64,000 nt of DNA from contig CM033120.1 of assembly GCA_019321725.1 (NCBI GenBank), forward strand, positions 6,577,694 through 6,641,693. Direction: 5' to 3'. Shown here in pieces: positions 22,665-34,776 of the stretch. The notes below the pieces were generated by a model that saw only the letters and a list, made by a program, of their open reading frames with translations, made no database searches and was not told the origin of the DNA. The position numbers and the translations under genes were made by a program. The DNA is from Paulownia fortunei (taxonomy: Eukaryota > Streptophyta > Magnoliopsida > Lamiales > Paulowniaceae). Within the stretch, counting starts at the first letter, position 1. Each line of letters opens with the position of its first letter.

Positions 22665-22995
22665 TTGCCGGCCACCCGACGTTGGGCACCAAGTCGTCCG
22701 CTGGCACCCAGCGTGCAAGCACCCAGCCACCCGACGTGCGACGTCAGGTGGGCAGCCGGCACCCGACTTGCAGGTGTCAGGTTGCTAGTTGGCACCCAAT
22801 GTGCGGGCGCCCAACCACCCAACATATGACATCGGGTGGGCTGTCGACCACCCAACGTGTGACGTCAAATGGGCAGCCGACACCCGACGTGTAGGTGTTG
22901 GGTCTCCAGTCGGCACCCAACGTACAGGCACACAGCCACCCAACGTGTGATATTGGGTGGGCTGTCGGCCGGCCACCCGACGGGTGGTCTGTCTA
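22665..22995 (+). repeat. GC-rich repeat built on CACCCGACGTG-like words
   Basis: Repeated words (cacccgacgtg, cacccaacgtg, cagccaccc, ggtgggc) recur at irregular 20-60 base intervals in an otherwise AT-rich leader. Two overlapping ORFs on opposite strands arise only from the low-complexity composition. Element B has a shorter GC-rich block at the same relative place (55030-55125). Confidence 0.75.
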
Positions 22996-24429
22996 ACCAC
23001 TCGGAGGGCAACAACCTTGTTGAGTTGTTGTCCCATCCCGCCTCATTACGTAATTATTACATGAAGTTTATGATTTTTATTTTAAAATTAAATGTTAATT
23101 TTAACTTTTAAAAATTATTTTTCATAAAAATCCTAAAATTGAAAGAAATTACACATAATATAATCAGTAAATTTATATATTTTCATTATCATGTGATGAT
23201 TTATGTTAAGCATGATAGTTGGATGATCATGGAGCTTAGGCCAATGTGATTGGTTTAATTTTATGCATAATTAGTTATTTTTGGGTTTTAATTAAAATTA
23301 AGCCTGCGAGTCTCACCTTTCATTATTTTATTCTTGATGTACTTCTATCTCCTTCCTATGTATCTCCCCTTGGAATTGTTCCAAGGTTTCTTATAGTTTT
23401 AGCAAATGTAATGAGAGTAGAATTAGGCGGTGAGGTTAATCTTTTTGTAATTTGACGGACATTACAAGAAGATTGAATGAAGATGCAGGAAAAGCGAGGA
23501 ACCAATGCCCATGAATGTATGGGATATATTTATTTGCATTTTAATTATCACCCTTAGATTGACCTAGATCCACTTTGGCTCGAGTGGATCACATTGGATT
23601 AAAGGCTCATGATCATCTATTTATATGATACATGTTGTGTTTATTTAAATGCTTCCTTATGATGTATGCTTGTCATTGTTAGGATAGTGAACATTAAATA
23701 AACAAAAAAAGAAAATGATGAGACCTTGTATAATAAATCTAGTATGACCCTCACTTGAAAATATTTCAAGTTGAGAACCTTTATTCGTTTAATATCAAGC
23801 GTAAATGAGCAATATTGGGTGGGACCCAATTGTCCATGCCTTCCATCAAAAGTAGTGGCATGCCGATATGCTACCATATGTAGTTCGTTGGCCATGAGTC
23901 GTAGGATGTGTTAAGTGTTGGCAAGCTATGACCACTACTAAGCATTGAGATGCCCATGGGGTGGACTCATCTTTATCATTGGCCATGAGTCGTGAAACGT
24001 TTAGATGCTCCATCTACATGGATGTTTGATGGGTAATGTTTGACACTTACTACCATATGAACTCATAAAATTGGGGTGTATGGGAAGAGGTGAGGCAAAA
24101 TAGCTTGACGATTGTATGGGGATGCAATTGCTAATGTTGTTAGCTACCTTTTAGTTTTGTTGTATGGGCTCATAAAATTGGGGTGTATGGCAAGGTTAGT
24201 TAGACCTCAAGCCTACTAAAAAATTAGATTTCTTGAATTTCCATCTAGAGGGTGATGGGAATTGAATAAAATAGTAGAAAACATTTATGATTAAAGACCA
24301 TATCATAAATGGAAATTAATTGAATGAATGCTTAAATTTTTACCTCGCATAGGATAATGGTTATCGCTAGTAATTCCACATAGGATAATCTAGATAAACA
24401 AACAAACTTACCAACTCAATATACATGTT

Positions 24430-24562
24430 TGTCATCATTATAGATATTTAGGGCATAGAAAGAGGAAACACAAGTATTGACTTGTTTAGTTGAATTAGAA
24501 GGGGTTCTAATTCAAGTTTATAGTTTGTTGATATCAACCATTAAGGTTGATAAATTTTTTCT
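24430..24562 (+). pseudogene. gag: A nucleocapsid zinc-knuckle remnant
   Basis: CHHYRYLGHRKRKHK at 24430-24474 aligns with the copia zinc knuckle CX2CX4HX4C, with the second Cys changed to Tyr and the last to His. The gag core that should precede it is absent: the leader runs almost directly into the knuckle. The following bases to 24562 correspond to the short spacer before protease. Confidence 0.65.
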
Positions 24563-27500
24563 TGGTATTGGACATTGGACATGATCCCATCTTTGCAAGG
24601 GGTTCAGCGGATGACAAGAAAAATGGAGACTAAGATAAACGACGATCCTTAAGCTTGAGAATAAAGTAAGCATTACTTTATTGGCTATAGGAATGATCCA
24701 CTTAACTCTGGATGGAATTAAAATAGTATCAGTTAATTATCTTTGCTACATTGACAAATGAACTATACAATCCCCACATTCTATGCTACATAATCAACAA
24801 ATTAATATAAGAATTAGATAATCAAAACAGTGCATACTTGTGGTAAGCTGGATTAGGTCATATCTCTAAAGAAAGAGTTCAAACGATGGTACATTTGCTT
24901 GACCTTTTGGACTTTCATGAGATGCCCACTTGTAAATCTTATCTCTAGGAAAACATGACCAAATCCCCATTTGTGGGACAAATTGAGCAAACTACGCCTT
25001 TGGATGTGATTCAAAGGGATGTAACCAGTCTACTAAGTGTTAGTGTGCAAGTGAACTATTCTTACTTCATTATTCTAAGATCCTTTGAAGGGTTTAAAGA
25101 ATTTAGACATGAAGTAGAGAATCAGATCGGCTAAAGTATTAAATCCATCGATGTGATCAAGGAAGAGAAAACTAAGGTGGTTATCAAATGGCGAATTAGA
25201 TTCTCACTTTAAGTGAATCCAAGTTGGGTATTGGATATTGGATATGATCCCATATTTGCAAGGGGTTCAGTGGATGACAAGAAAAATGAAGACTAAGATA
25301 AAAGACGATCATTGAGCTTGAGAATAAAGTATACGTTACTTTATTGGCTATAGGAATGATCCACTTAACTCTGGATGGAATTAAAATACTATCTGTTAAT
25401 TGTCTTTGCTATATTGACCAATGAACTATACAATCCCAACATTCCATGCTACATAATCAAAAAAATAATATAAGAATTAGATAATCAAAACAGTGCATAC
25501 TTGTGGTAAGCTGGATTAGGTCATATTTCTAAAGAAAGAGTTCAAACGATGGTACATTTGCTTGACCTTTTGGACTTGGATGAGGTACCCACTTGTAAAT
25601 TTTATCTCTAGGAAAACACGACCAAATCACCAATTGTGGGACAAATGAAGCAAACCACGCCTTTGGATGTGATCCAAAGGGACGTAAGCAGTCCACTAAG
25701 TATTAGTGTGCAAGCGAACTATTCTTACTTCATTATTCTAAGATCCATTTAAAGGTTTAAAGAATTTAGACATGAAGTAGAGAATTAAATCAGTCAAAGT
25801 ATTAAATCCATTGATGTGATCGAGGAAGAGAAAACTAAGATGGTAAGTTCTTGATTATCAAATGGAGAATTAGATTCTCACTTTAAGTGAATTCAAGTTG
25901 GGTATTGGATATTGGATATGATCCCATCCTTGCAAAGGGTTCAGTGGATGATAAGAAAAATGGAGACTAAGATAAAGGACGATCCTTAAACTTGAGAATA
26001 AAGTAAACATTACTTTATTGGCTATAGGAATGATCCACTTAACTCTGGATGGAATTAAAATAGTGTCAGTTAATTGTCTTTGCTACATTCACCAATGAAC
26101 TATACAATCCCAACATTACATGCTACATAATCAAAAAAGTAATATAAGAATTAGATAATCAAAATAGTGCATACTTGTGGTAAGCTGGATTAGGTCATAT
26201 TTCTAAAGAAAGAGTTCAAACAATGGTACATTTGCTTGGCCTTTTGGACTTGCATGAGGTGCCCACTTGTAAATCTTATCTCTAGGAAAACATGACCAAA
26301 TCCCCATTTATGGGACAAATGGAGCAAACTACGCCTTTGGATGTGATCCGAAGGGACGTAAGCAGTCCACTAAGTATTAGTGTGCAAGCGAACTATTCTT
26401 ACTTCATTATTCTAAGATCCTTTGAAGGGTTCAAAGAATTTAGACATGAAGTAGAGAATTAAATCGGCCAAAGTATTAAATCCATCGATGTGATCGAGGA
26501 AAAGAAAACTAAGGTGGTAAGTTCTTGATTATCAAATGGAGAATTAGATTCTCACTTTAAGTGAATCCAAGTTGGGTATTGGATATTGGATATGATCTCA
26601 TCTTTACAAGGGGTTCAGTGGATGACAAGAAAAATGGAGACTAAGATAAAGGACGATCCATAAGCGTGAGAATATAGTAAGCGTTACTTTATTAGCTATA
26701 GGAATGATCCACTTAACTCTGGATGGAATTAAAATAGTATCAGTTAATTGTCTTTGCTACATTGGCAAATGAACTATACAATCCTAATATTTCATGCTAC
26801 ACAATCGACAAAGTAATATAAGAATTAGATAATCAAAACGATGCATACTTGTGGTAAGCTCGATTAGGTCATATCTCTAAAGTAAGAATTTAAACGATGG
26901 TACATTCGCTTGACCTGTTGGACTTGTATGAGGTGCCCACTTGTAAATCTTATCTCTAGGAAAACATGATCAAATCCCCATTTATGGGACAAATGGAGCA
27001 AACTACGCCTTTGGATGTGATCGGAAGGGACGTAAGCAGTCCACTAAGTGTTAGTGTGCAAGCGAACTATTCTTACTTCATTATTCTAAGATCCATTTAA
27101 AGGTTTAAAGAATTTAGACATGAAGTAGAGAATTAAATCGGCCAAAGTATTATATCCATCGATGTAATCGAGGAAAAGAAAACTAAGGTGGTAAGTTCTT
27201 GATTATCAAATGGAGAATTAGATTCTCACTTTAAGTGAATCCAAGTTGGGTATTGGATATGGGATATGACCCCATCTTTGCAAGGGGTTCAGTGGATGAC
27301 AAGAAAAATGGAGACTAAGATAAAGGACGATCCATAAGCATGAGAATATAGTAAGCGTTACTTTATTGGCTATAGGAATGATCCACTTAACTCTGGATGG
27401 AATTAAAATAGTATCAGTTAATTGTCTTTGCTGCATTGACAAATGAACTATACAATCCCAACATTTCATGCTACATAATCAACAATGTAATATAAGAATT

Positions 27501-28600
27501 AGATAATCAAAACAATGCATACTTGTGGTAAGCTAGATTAGGTCATATCTCTAAAGTAAGAATTCAAACGATGGTACATTTGCTTGACCTGTTGGACTTG
27601 TATGAGGTGCCCACTTGTAAATCTTATCTCTAGGAAAACATCACCAAATCCCCATTTATGGGACAAATGGAGCAAAATATGCCTTTGGATGTGATCGGAA
27701 GGGACGTAAGCAGTCCACTAAGTGTTAGTGTGCAAGTGAACTATTCTTACTTCATTATTCTAAGATCCTTTGAAGGTTCAAAGAATTTAGACATGAAGTA
27801 GAGAATTAAATCGGCCAAAGTATTAAATCCATCGATGTGATGGAGAAAAAGAAAACTAAGGTGGTAAGTTCTTCAATATCAAATGGAGAATTAGATTCTC
27901 ACTTTAGGTGAATCCAAGTTGGGTATTGGATATTGGATATGATCCCATCTTTGCAAAGGGTTCAGTAGATGACAAGAAAAATAGAGACTAAGATAAAGGA
28001 CGATCCATAAGCTTCAGAATAAAGTAAGTATTACTTTATTGGCTATAGGAATGATCCACTTAACTATGGATGGAATTAAAATAGTGTTAGTTAATTTTCT
28101 TTGCTACATTGACAAATGAACTATACAATCCCAATATTCCATACTACATAATCAACAAAGTAATATAAGAATTAGATAATAAAAACAGTGTATACTTGTG
28201 GTAAGCTGAAATAGGTCATATCTCTAAATAAAGAGTTCAAATGATAGTACATTTGTTTGACCTTTTGGACTTGCATGAGGTGCCCACTTGTAAATCTTAT
28301 CTCTAGGAAAACATGACCAAATCACCATTTGTGGGATAAATGGAGCAAACCACACCTTTGGATGTGATCCAAAGGGACGTAAGCAGTCCACTAAGTGTTA
28401 GTGTGTAATCAAACTATTCTTACTTCATTATTCTAATATTCTTTGAAGGGTTCAAAGAATTTAGACATGAAGTAGAGAATCAAATCGGCTAAAGTATTAA
28501 AGCCATCGATGTGATCGATGAAGAGAATACTAAGGTGGTAAGTTCTTGATTATCAAATGGAGAATTAGGTTTTCACTTTAAGTGAATCCAAGTTGAGTTT
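24563..28600 (+). repeat. pol: Six-copy tandem array of a ~670-bp protease-integrase fragment
   Basis: The anchor gatccc(at)ctttgc recurs at 24583, 25246, 25920, 26594, 27268 and 27941, giving periods of 663, 674, 674, 674 and 673. Each unit encodes, in decayed form, the end of the copia protease site, the protease body, the gag-pre-integrase block (GLGHISKERVQ), TKSPFVGQ and the first part of the integrase core (NYSYFIILR, FKEFRHEVENQ). Each stops where the integrase GGEYLS segment would continue. Unit 1 lacks taagttcttga. Units 4 and 5 share variants (gagaatatagtaagcg, gatcggaaggg). After unit 6 the integrase continues, so the array is internal to the element. Confidence 0.93.
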
Positions 28601-29200
28601 CACTTATTTCCTCATTCATTCTAGGAATTCACCCAAGAATTGATGATATTCTTATCAAGTAAGTATATGATCTAAATTTGTGCTGAAAATATTATATGAG
28701 AGATAATGTTGTAAAAGACCCCTCGCATATATACCTAAGGGTATAAAGGGGCTTGCTTCTTTAAAGAAGTTAGTGGGAGATAGGATGGATGTGAATCCAG
28801 CTTATGTAAATTTGTGGGGTATCCAAATGAATCTAAAGGAGACCATTTCTATGGTTCCTAAGAACAAAGGAGTTTATTTTCTAGGGACACCACCTTCTTT
28901 AGAAAAAGGAATTTCTATTAGATAGAAATTACTAGATCATAAAACTTGAAACAGTTCAAGAACCACAGTTTATCTCACAAGTGGTAATGGTGTATGAACA
29001 AATTACTAAAACTTCTAGTGCACAACCTCCAATGAGATCTGAAAGGATCTCGGGGATACTTATACAATAAAAGTCTCTAGCTATAGAGTAGCAAGGAGGA
29101 TCTTCTTTTTAAAATATTGATCTAACTAAGGTTTAATGATGTATGACATCAATTCAGAAATTGGCAAAATGCCATGCAATCCAAAATGGACTCTATGTAC
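28601..29200 (+). pseudogene. pol: A integrase tail and linker remnant
   Basis: After the array, phrases match element B's integrase C-terminal region at 61980-62160: KKLVGDRMDVNPAYVNLWG (family motif for the GDKLD...GYP block), FYGS and the fire-like run ending gaatttctattagatagaaatt (B 62126-62142). The region then enters the linker (QPPMRSERISGI) and the WQNAMQSKMDSMYSNKV-like block at about 29160-29205. Stops are frequent. Confidence 0.65.
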
Positions 29201-30655
29201 TCCAACAAGGTTTGACCTTGGTGGGCACATTAGTGGGAATGGTTCCCATTAGCTACAAAAAGGTCTATAAATATAAATTGAAGAACATGGGAAGGTGGTG
29301 ACCTATAAAGGCATGACTGACAGCAAAGTGTTACATTTATAGTCAAGGTGTTGCCTGTTGAGGTTACCTTTTACCAGACGCGATGCTAAAGTCCATTCAG
29401 AGTATGCTAGTTATATCTACGTATTACGACTACTAGATATGGCAAAGGGATATGAAGACCGTCTTTCTCAATAGGGGTATTGAAAAAGGAATATAAGTTA
29501 AGCGGTTTGAGGTCTTCATATCAAACAAACGTAAGCAAAAAATTTGCGAGCTTCAGAGATCTGTCAAGAACTCCAAAATAAATTTTTTGAATATGGGACA
29601 TTTGATTCTCTAAAGTAATCAAATGGTTTGATTTCCTTAGGAATGCGAATGAGACATGTGTATAAGAAGGTTAGTGGGAGTATGGTGATGATTGTTGTGT
29701 TTTACGTTGATGACATTTTACTCATAGAGATGATGTAGAAATATTACAGTCAACTGAGACTTGTCATCTACAAAGTTCTCCAAAAAGGATTCGGGATAAG
29801 CATCCTACGGATTGGGGATTGAGATTAATTGAGATAGATTTGAAATGATGTTTAGACTATCCTAAATCCAAGTACATAGATTACATGCTAAAAGGGTTTA
29901 GCATGGAAGAATCCTAAGAGAGATTCTTGTTTATAAGTCATGGGATTTTTCTTTCAAAGTCCTCGTCCCCAAAGACTTTTGAAAGAAAGAGAAATAATAA
30001 CTCACATGTTTTATGAATCCTTAAAAGAAAGCATAAAATATGAAAATCTATGTACATGATTTAATATCAGAAATGCTCTGAGTGTTACGGGTAAATATTA
30101 ATCAATTCGATGCGAAAAGCACTGGAAGCTATAAAGACGATCTTTAGTACTTATGAGGCACTAAGGATTTCTTCTTGGAGTACGGTTATGGAGAACTAAA
30201 ACTTAGATGCTTCATCTAGTTTTTAGTCTAAAGTGGAGGACTTGAAGTTTATGTGGACGATTAGTTGGAAAGAGTTCCAAACTTGTAACAACCGTGGATT
30301 CCACTACCATGATTGAATACATCGGGGCATACAATGCTGCAAAAATGGATTATTTGGATAAGAAACTTAATCCGAGTGTCAGATGTAGTTCCAACCATTA
30401 CTGATTGAGTACTGGAGTACTGCGATAACAATGGGGGCTATTGCACAAGCAAAGAAGCCAAGGTCTCATCAAAGGATCCAAGCAGAAATAGATTAGCGAT
30501 ACCGTGATTCTGAAAATCATTAGTAGGGGAAACATCAGCGTGGAAAGATTTACCTCGGTAGAAAATATAGTAAACCCACTATTTCAACACTTTAGATAAG
30601 TATTTGAACGACATCTTCAAAAGATAGGCTTTAATACGAGGGCAATTGTCTCTAG
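29201..30655 (+). pseudogene. pol: A reverse transcriptase and RNase H remnant
   Basis: VVFYVDDILLIE at about 29697-29730 contains YVDD (29703-29714). Before it, VTYKGMTDSKVLHL and KKVSGSMVMI-like phrases match B's RT. After it come DYMLKGFSMEES and CEH-like blocks, then the RNase H segments TTVDSTTMIEYIGAYNAAKM and the DNNGGYCTSKEA region with KISVG near the end. Many stops and shifts interrupt all frames. The polyprotein end merges into gggcaagtgggagat. Confidence 0.75.
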
Positions 30656-30658
30656 GGC

Positions 30659-30668
30659 AAGTGGGAGA
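30659..30668 (+). promoter_or_regulatory. A polypurine tract
   Basis: aagtgggaga immediately before the 3' LTR (one T between), identical to the PPT core of element B (63896-63905) and of G. Confidence 0.85.
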
Positions 30669-30669
30669 T

Positions 30670-32705
30670 TGATAGAGTAGTGTCCGCTGTGCCAATTGTT
30701 CTGGCCATTCTTATACTCTTGTGAATCATTCTTATTTATATTAATATCATTTAAATGACAATCTTTATCTTAAATTTATCATAAGAATTAGATAAAGTCC
30801 TTAGATCACACATAGTTATGAGGCATGGTTGTGCGCATATGATGGTGATCATGGAATATGCCTCTAAGATTGTGATCTTAAAATAGATATGGGACATCAT
30901 TGATCCCATTGAGACTTGCACATACGATGCCTCTATCCATATGTATTGGTGTGGAGACACTAGTGCATGTATGCGGGTGCTTGCTGGAAACAAGTACACT
31001 GAACAACCCCACCTAAAAATTCTCAATTGGAAATAGTCTATTGTTGAATAGGAATTTTCTCATTACAATAGTGCAAGAATTAGTCCTTGGACTTGAGGCA
31101 CCATAGTAAACTTGTGCATAACATGTTGTACTTTGATGTATTTTCCGATTGCATGACAATTAAAAGGGATCCGTCACCTATTTAGATGAATAAGTAAATC
31201 TCCTATATGTTCCACTGTACTTGACTCTAAAATTCTTGGGCAAGGTTGGATGGAAATTAGACATGGGGTTTTTTAATTATTCATCATCAAGTCAAGCTAC
31301 TAAGAATGAAAACATAGTTATTGAGCTAATGGAGTTTCGACTTAACATCCACGCCCTAGGCTCAATCGGGAGATTAGATGACGGAAGAATTGTACTTGTA
31401 TGGTATTCATAATTGGATTAGGTTTGCACATTCACCTTAGACTAGGAGTCATGATGCATTACCAGGTGCTTCCCATGTCTTGTGCTTTCTTGGAATTAAT
31501 GAGTTAAATTCTAAGAGAATTAATTAGTTGGATTAATTAATAAGAATAATTAATTGTTCAACTAAGTTACAAGAGTTGTGAGCCTACGGCTAGCTTAAAG
31601 TGAACCTAAGGGGTTACGCACAAAACTTGGACAAGTCCATTTCTAGCCTAAAAATTAATTCAAGTGTTAGATTAAATTAATTAATGGGGCTTAAATTAAT
31701 TCAAATATGGAATTAATTGGATTAATTGATTGGACCTAATTGGATTAGGGAGCCCAATTGAAACATTTAATTAAGATGGGCCTACTTAATTAAATGAATT
31801 AATTTAATTGATTGAATCAATTAAAGTAGGTCCTAATTGATTACTTAATTGATTACTTAGGTCTAGGCCCATTAGGTGTGGGTTTGTAGGAAGTCCATTA
31901 AGAAATTAGATTGGGAATCCAATTCCTAGAGGAAATTGAATTGTGAATCCAATTTCAAAGAGGTAATAAGGAAAAATGAAAGTCCTTATGGGATAAGGAA
32001 ACTTACTAAAAGCGATGGAGATAAGAAAGAAAGAACAGTCCTACATGGAAATGACGTGTGGTAGCCTTTATTGACAATCTTCTTGGATGTTTTTTATGGG
32101 GATTTCATTGCAGATTTTTGTGAAGAAAAAATATGAAAAAACAACCCCTCTCTCTTCAAAAAAATAGTTTTCTTCGTCTCAAACAAATTCATCCCTCATT
32201 TCCCTTTCACTCCAAAAGTTCGCCAACCTTTTTTCTAGTTTAATTCTTGATTCAATTATTGAAATAAAAGAATTAAATTAAACACCTAAAATACTAATTG
32301 TTAGTGTGTTCTTGTTCCAAACAAAATTGTTCTGGGATACAATTATCAAATCGAAAACTACTAGTATAGGATTCAGAGATGTAGATACCATTAGATGGAT
32401 AACATTTGAGATCCTAGAAACAAATCAGATTTCAATAGAAGGGATTTTGAATTAAAGAACATGGAGATACTTTCATGCAGGGATAACGATTTGAATCATT
32501 TCAATCCCTACATCAGTCGGAGTGCAAATCAAGGTAAGGGTTTCTGAAACTTTCTTACTTTAACTATCAAAAAATGCACAATTGAGTAATCGTGAAAGGG
32601 TTCTGGGATTCGTTTTAATTACATGTGATGTAATGTATATTTATATTTTTGAAAAATTTTAAATTTTGTTGCTTATACATTTCCCGGTATCATGCGAACC
32701 TACCA
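30670..32705 (+). repeat. A 3' LTR
   Basis: It starts tgatagagtagtgtccg (the first T of the 5' LTR's TTAG is A here) and ends atgcgaacctacca. It is 136 bases shorter than the 5' LTR owing to small internal deletions, including a block present at 20582-20652. It abuts the inverted solo LTR at 32706. Confidence 0.93.
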
Positions 32706-34696
32706 ATAACAAAATAATTAAAGTTTTGGTTTATACCTTTCTATGCTCTCCGACTGTCATAAGGATTTAAGCAATCAATTGCTAGCTCCTTTTCTGAATT
32801 CGATTCACAGGGATCCAAGTGTCTCTCCTTTAAAGTAGTCCATACTTTGAGCAAGAATACAAAATTAGAATTCCGCTAGCAATTCTGATTTCTTTTTCTA
32901 ACCTAGTTTATGGTATCAATATAGTGAATATTAATTCTAACTATCAACTAGTGAAAATAATTAATATTTTGATAAGGGATGGAATTTTGGTGGGAAAAAG
33001 ATAGAGGAGAAAATAATTTATCTCTCTATTTTTCTTAATGGACGAAAACTTGGAGGAGAAATTCTCTCTCTAATTTTCAGCCATATAGTATTAATAGAGG
33101 ACTTAAAAATTCCAAGAGTTCCACTCTTGGTATTTTTGGTCTCCTTTTGATTAGTTGGAAGATATTTGGTTTATCCAAAATTCTCCAGTTTTATCTCTTC
33201 ACATTTTCCAAAAATATTTAGGGTCTTCTTCTAAACTCTTAAGTTTCCACCCTTTTTCAACAACCTTCATAGGCCTCTCCTAATGAGCCTCTTTGAATTG
33301 GACTTGAAATTTAAAATAAATTCCACAATTAATCCAATTAATTATTTTAGACTAAATTTAATTAATTAATTTCATCTAACATACCTAATCAAATTAGGCC
33401 CAATAAATAATCCAATTATTTAATTAAGTATATTAATTTTTGGACTACACAATTAATTTGATCCAATCAAATAATTATTTTACTTCGATTAGGCTCCCAA
33501 ATCTTAATAGATCTAATTAAATAATTCAATTATTTAATTGAATAATTAATTTACTCATTGAATTAGTTTAAGCCATAATTAATTAATCTCTATTAATTAA
33601 TTAGATCCAACTCTTTGGATCAATTCCTAAGTTAGAAATGTTTCATCTCAAATTGTGTGTGACCCTTTATGTTCACAACTAAGCTATCATTGGCTTGCAA
33701 TATTTGCAACTTATGAATAATAATTAATTAATTAATCCTCTTGAAATTAACTCCTTAATTTCAAGAACGTCACAAGTCATGGAAAACACCTAACAAGTTT
33801 ATCATGACTACCTAGACTTAGATGAAATAGTGAGTGAACCTATTTTAATTACGAGTACCATATACGTAAGGTCATTCCCTCAACTAATCTCCCAATTGAG
33901 TTTAGGGCATAGATTCATAGTTGAAACCCTAATTTCTCAATAAATATGATTCCATTTCAAGTTTCAATAGCTTATAACGAATCGTTGGAAAACCCCCGTC
34001 TGTCTAACATTCATCCCGCCTTGGCCAAGGACTTCTGAGTCATGAACTATAAAAACCTAGGAGATTCTCTTGTTCTGCCAGACAAGTGATGGATGCTTTG
34101 TTGGCCACTCGTTAACCTTCATACATATCAATGCAACATCCAACATACCTCATTTGTGATTGTCAAGTAATCAGAAGATACACCAAAATGGAACACAAAA
34201 TGCACAAGGCTACCATGGTGCATCCAGTCTAAGGACTAATCGTGTACTATTGTAACATGAAAATTCTTATTTCGACAAATAAGTTTCCAATTAAGAATTT
34301 CTAATAGGCCTGTTTAGTGTACTTATTTTCTAACAAGCACCTGCATACATGCACTAGTGTCACTACGCCAATGTCCATGGAACGACACATCCTTTTCATG
34401 CGAGCATCCATCGTATGCGCGAGTCTATTAGGCTATTTGATGTCCTATCTCGAAAAGCCCTCAACTCAGAATTGATTTAAGAACAAAGCCATAGAGGCAT
34501 GTTCCATGATCACCATCATATGCGTGACCATGCCTCGTAACTAAGTTTGGTCCATAAACTTTACTAATTACAAGATGAAATTAAAGATAAAGAAATTTGT
34601 CTATTTTATTAATATTATTCGAAAAAATATATTTTTACAAATACAAGATTATAAAAGACGTCCAATCTAATTGGCGTATTGGGCACTACTGTAACA
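32706..34696 (-). mobile_element. Family-A solo LTR on minus strand, main piece
   Basis: On the minus strand it begins tgttacagtagtgcccaat (34696) and carries the family landmarks in reverse, including the gcactagtgtcac block, AATTAATT-rich tracts (33300-33610), and the ggatccaagtgtctctcc and aaaggtata motifs near its 3' end. With 19922-20053 it makes a solo LTR of about 2.1 kb, flanked by caagt on both sides. It is closer in its head sequence (ccaattagattgga) to element B than to element A. Confidence 0.9.
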
Positions 34697-34764
34697 CAAG
34701 TGGTTTTATTGGATCAAGATTTAAATTTATTTAATTTGGAAACTATGGTTTTTAGAAATAAAAT
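34697..34764 (-). other. Start of C interior
   Basis: A short AT-rich stretch after the C primer site on the minus strand. It would continue at 19921-19905 across the solo LTR insertion and is then lost at the next LTR. No coding content. Confidence 0.4.
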
Positions 34765-34774
34765 GCTCTTACCA
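34765..34774 (-). promoter_or_regulatory. C primer binding site (decayed)
   Basis: The plus strand gctcttacca reads tggtaagagc on the minus strand, a match to TGGTATCAGAGC with a small deletion. It follows the LTR end by two bases. Confidence 0.6.
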
Positions 34775-34776
34775 CT

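Larger units (their letters stand above)
22239..24429 (+). other. A 5' leader
   Basis: Non-coding leader that corresponds to element B's 54893-60012 without the F and X insertions. Shared landmarks are a GC-rich block, cctgcaagtctc-type phrases, the atgtatgggatatatt motif (23516; B 59208), and the gatgcccatggg...ggccatgagtcgt block repeated near 23890 and 23980 (B 59630). Small ORFs here are not conserved. Confidence 0.7.
20054..32705 (+). mobile_element. A: full-length copia element with internal tandem array
   Basis: Two LTRs (20054-22225 and 30670-32705), a PBS, a PPT and a perfect 5-bp target duplication ataac (20049-20053 and 32706-32710) define a complete insertion of 12.65 kb. It entered a minus-strand family-A solo LTR. 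The interior has lost most of gag, holds six tandem copies of a PR-INT segment, and retains decayed INT, RT and RH. The LTRs differ by scattered substitutions and a few deletions (about 20 and 70 bases in the 3' LTR), so the insertion is not recent. It is related to element B (leader, PPT, pol). Confidence 0.95.

Noticed and set aside
22640..23111. Overlapping ORFs on both strands (70-83 codons)
   Set aside because: They are by-products of the GC-rich repeat; frames on both strands are open only because of the repeated words.
24563..28600. CRISPR-like or satellite array
   Set aside because: The units are ~670 bp and encode retrotransposon protein fragments, with no spacers; this is an internal duplication of pol.
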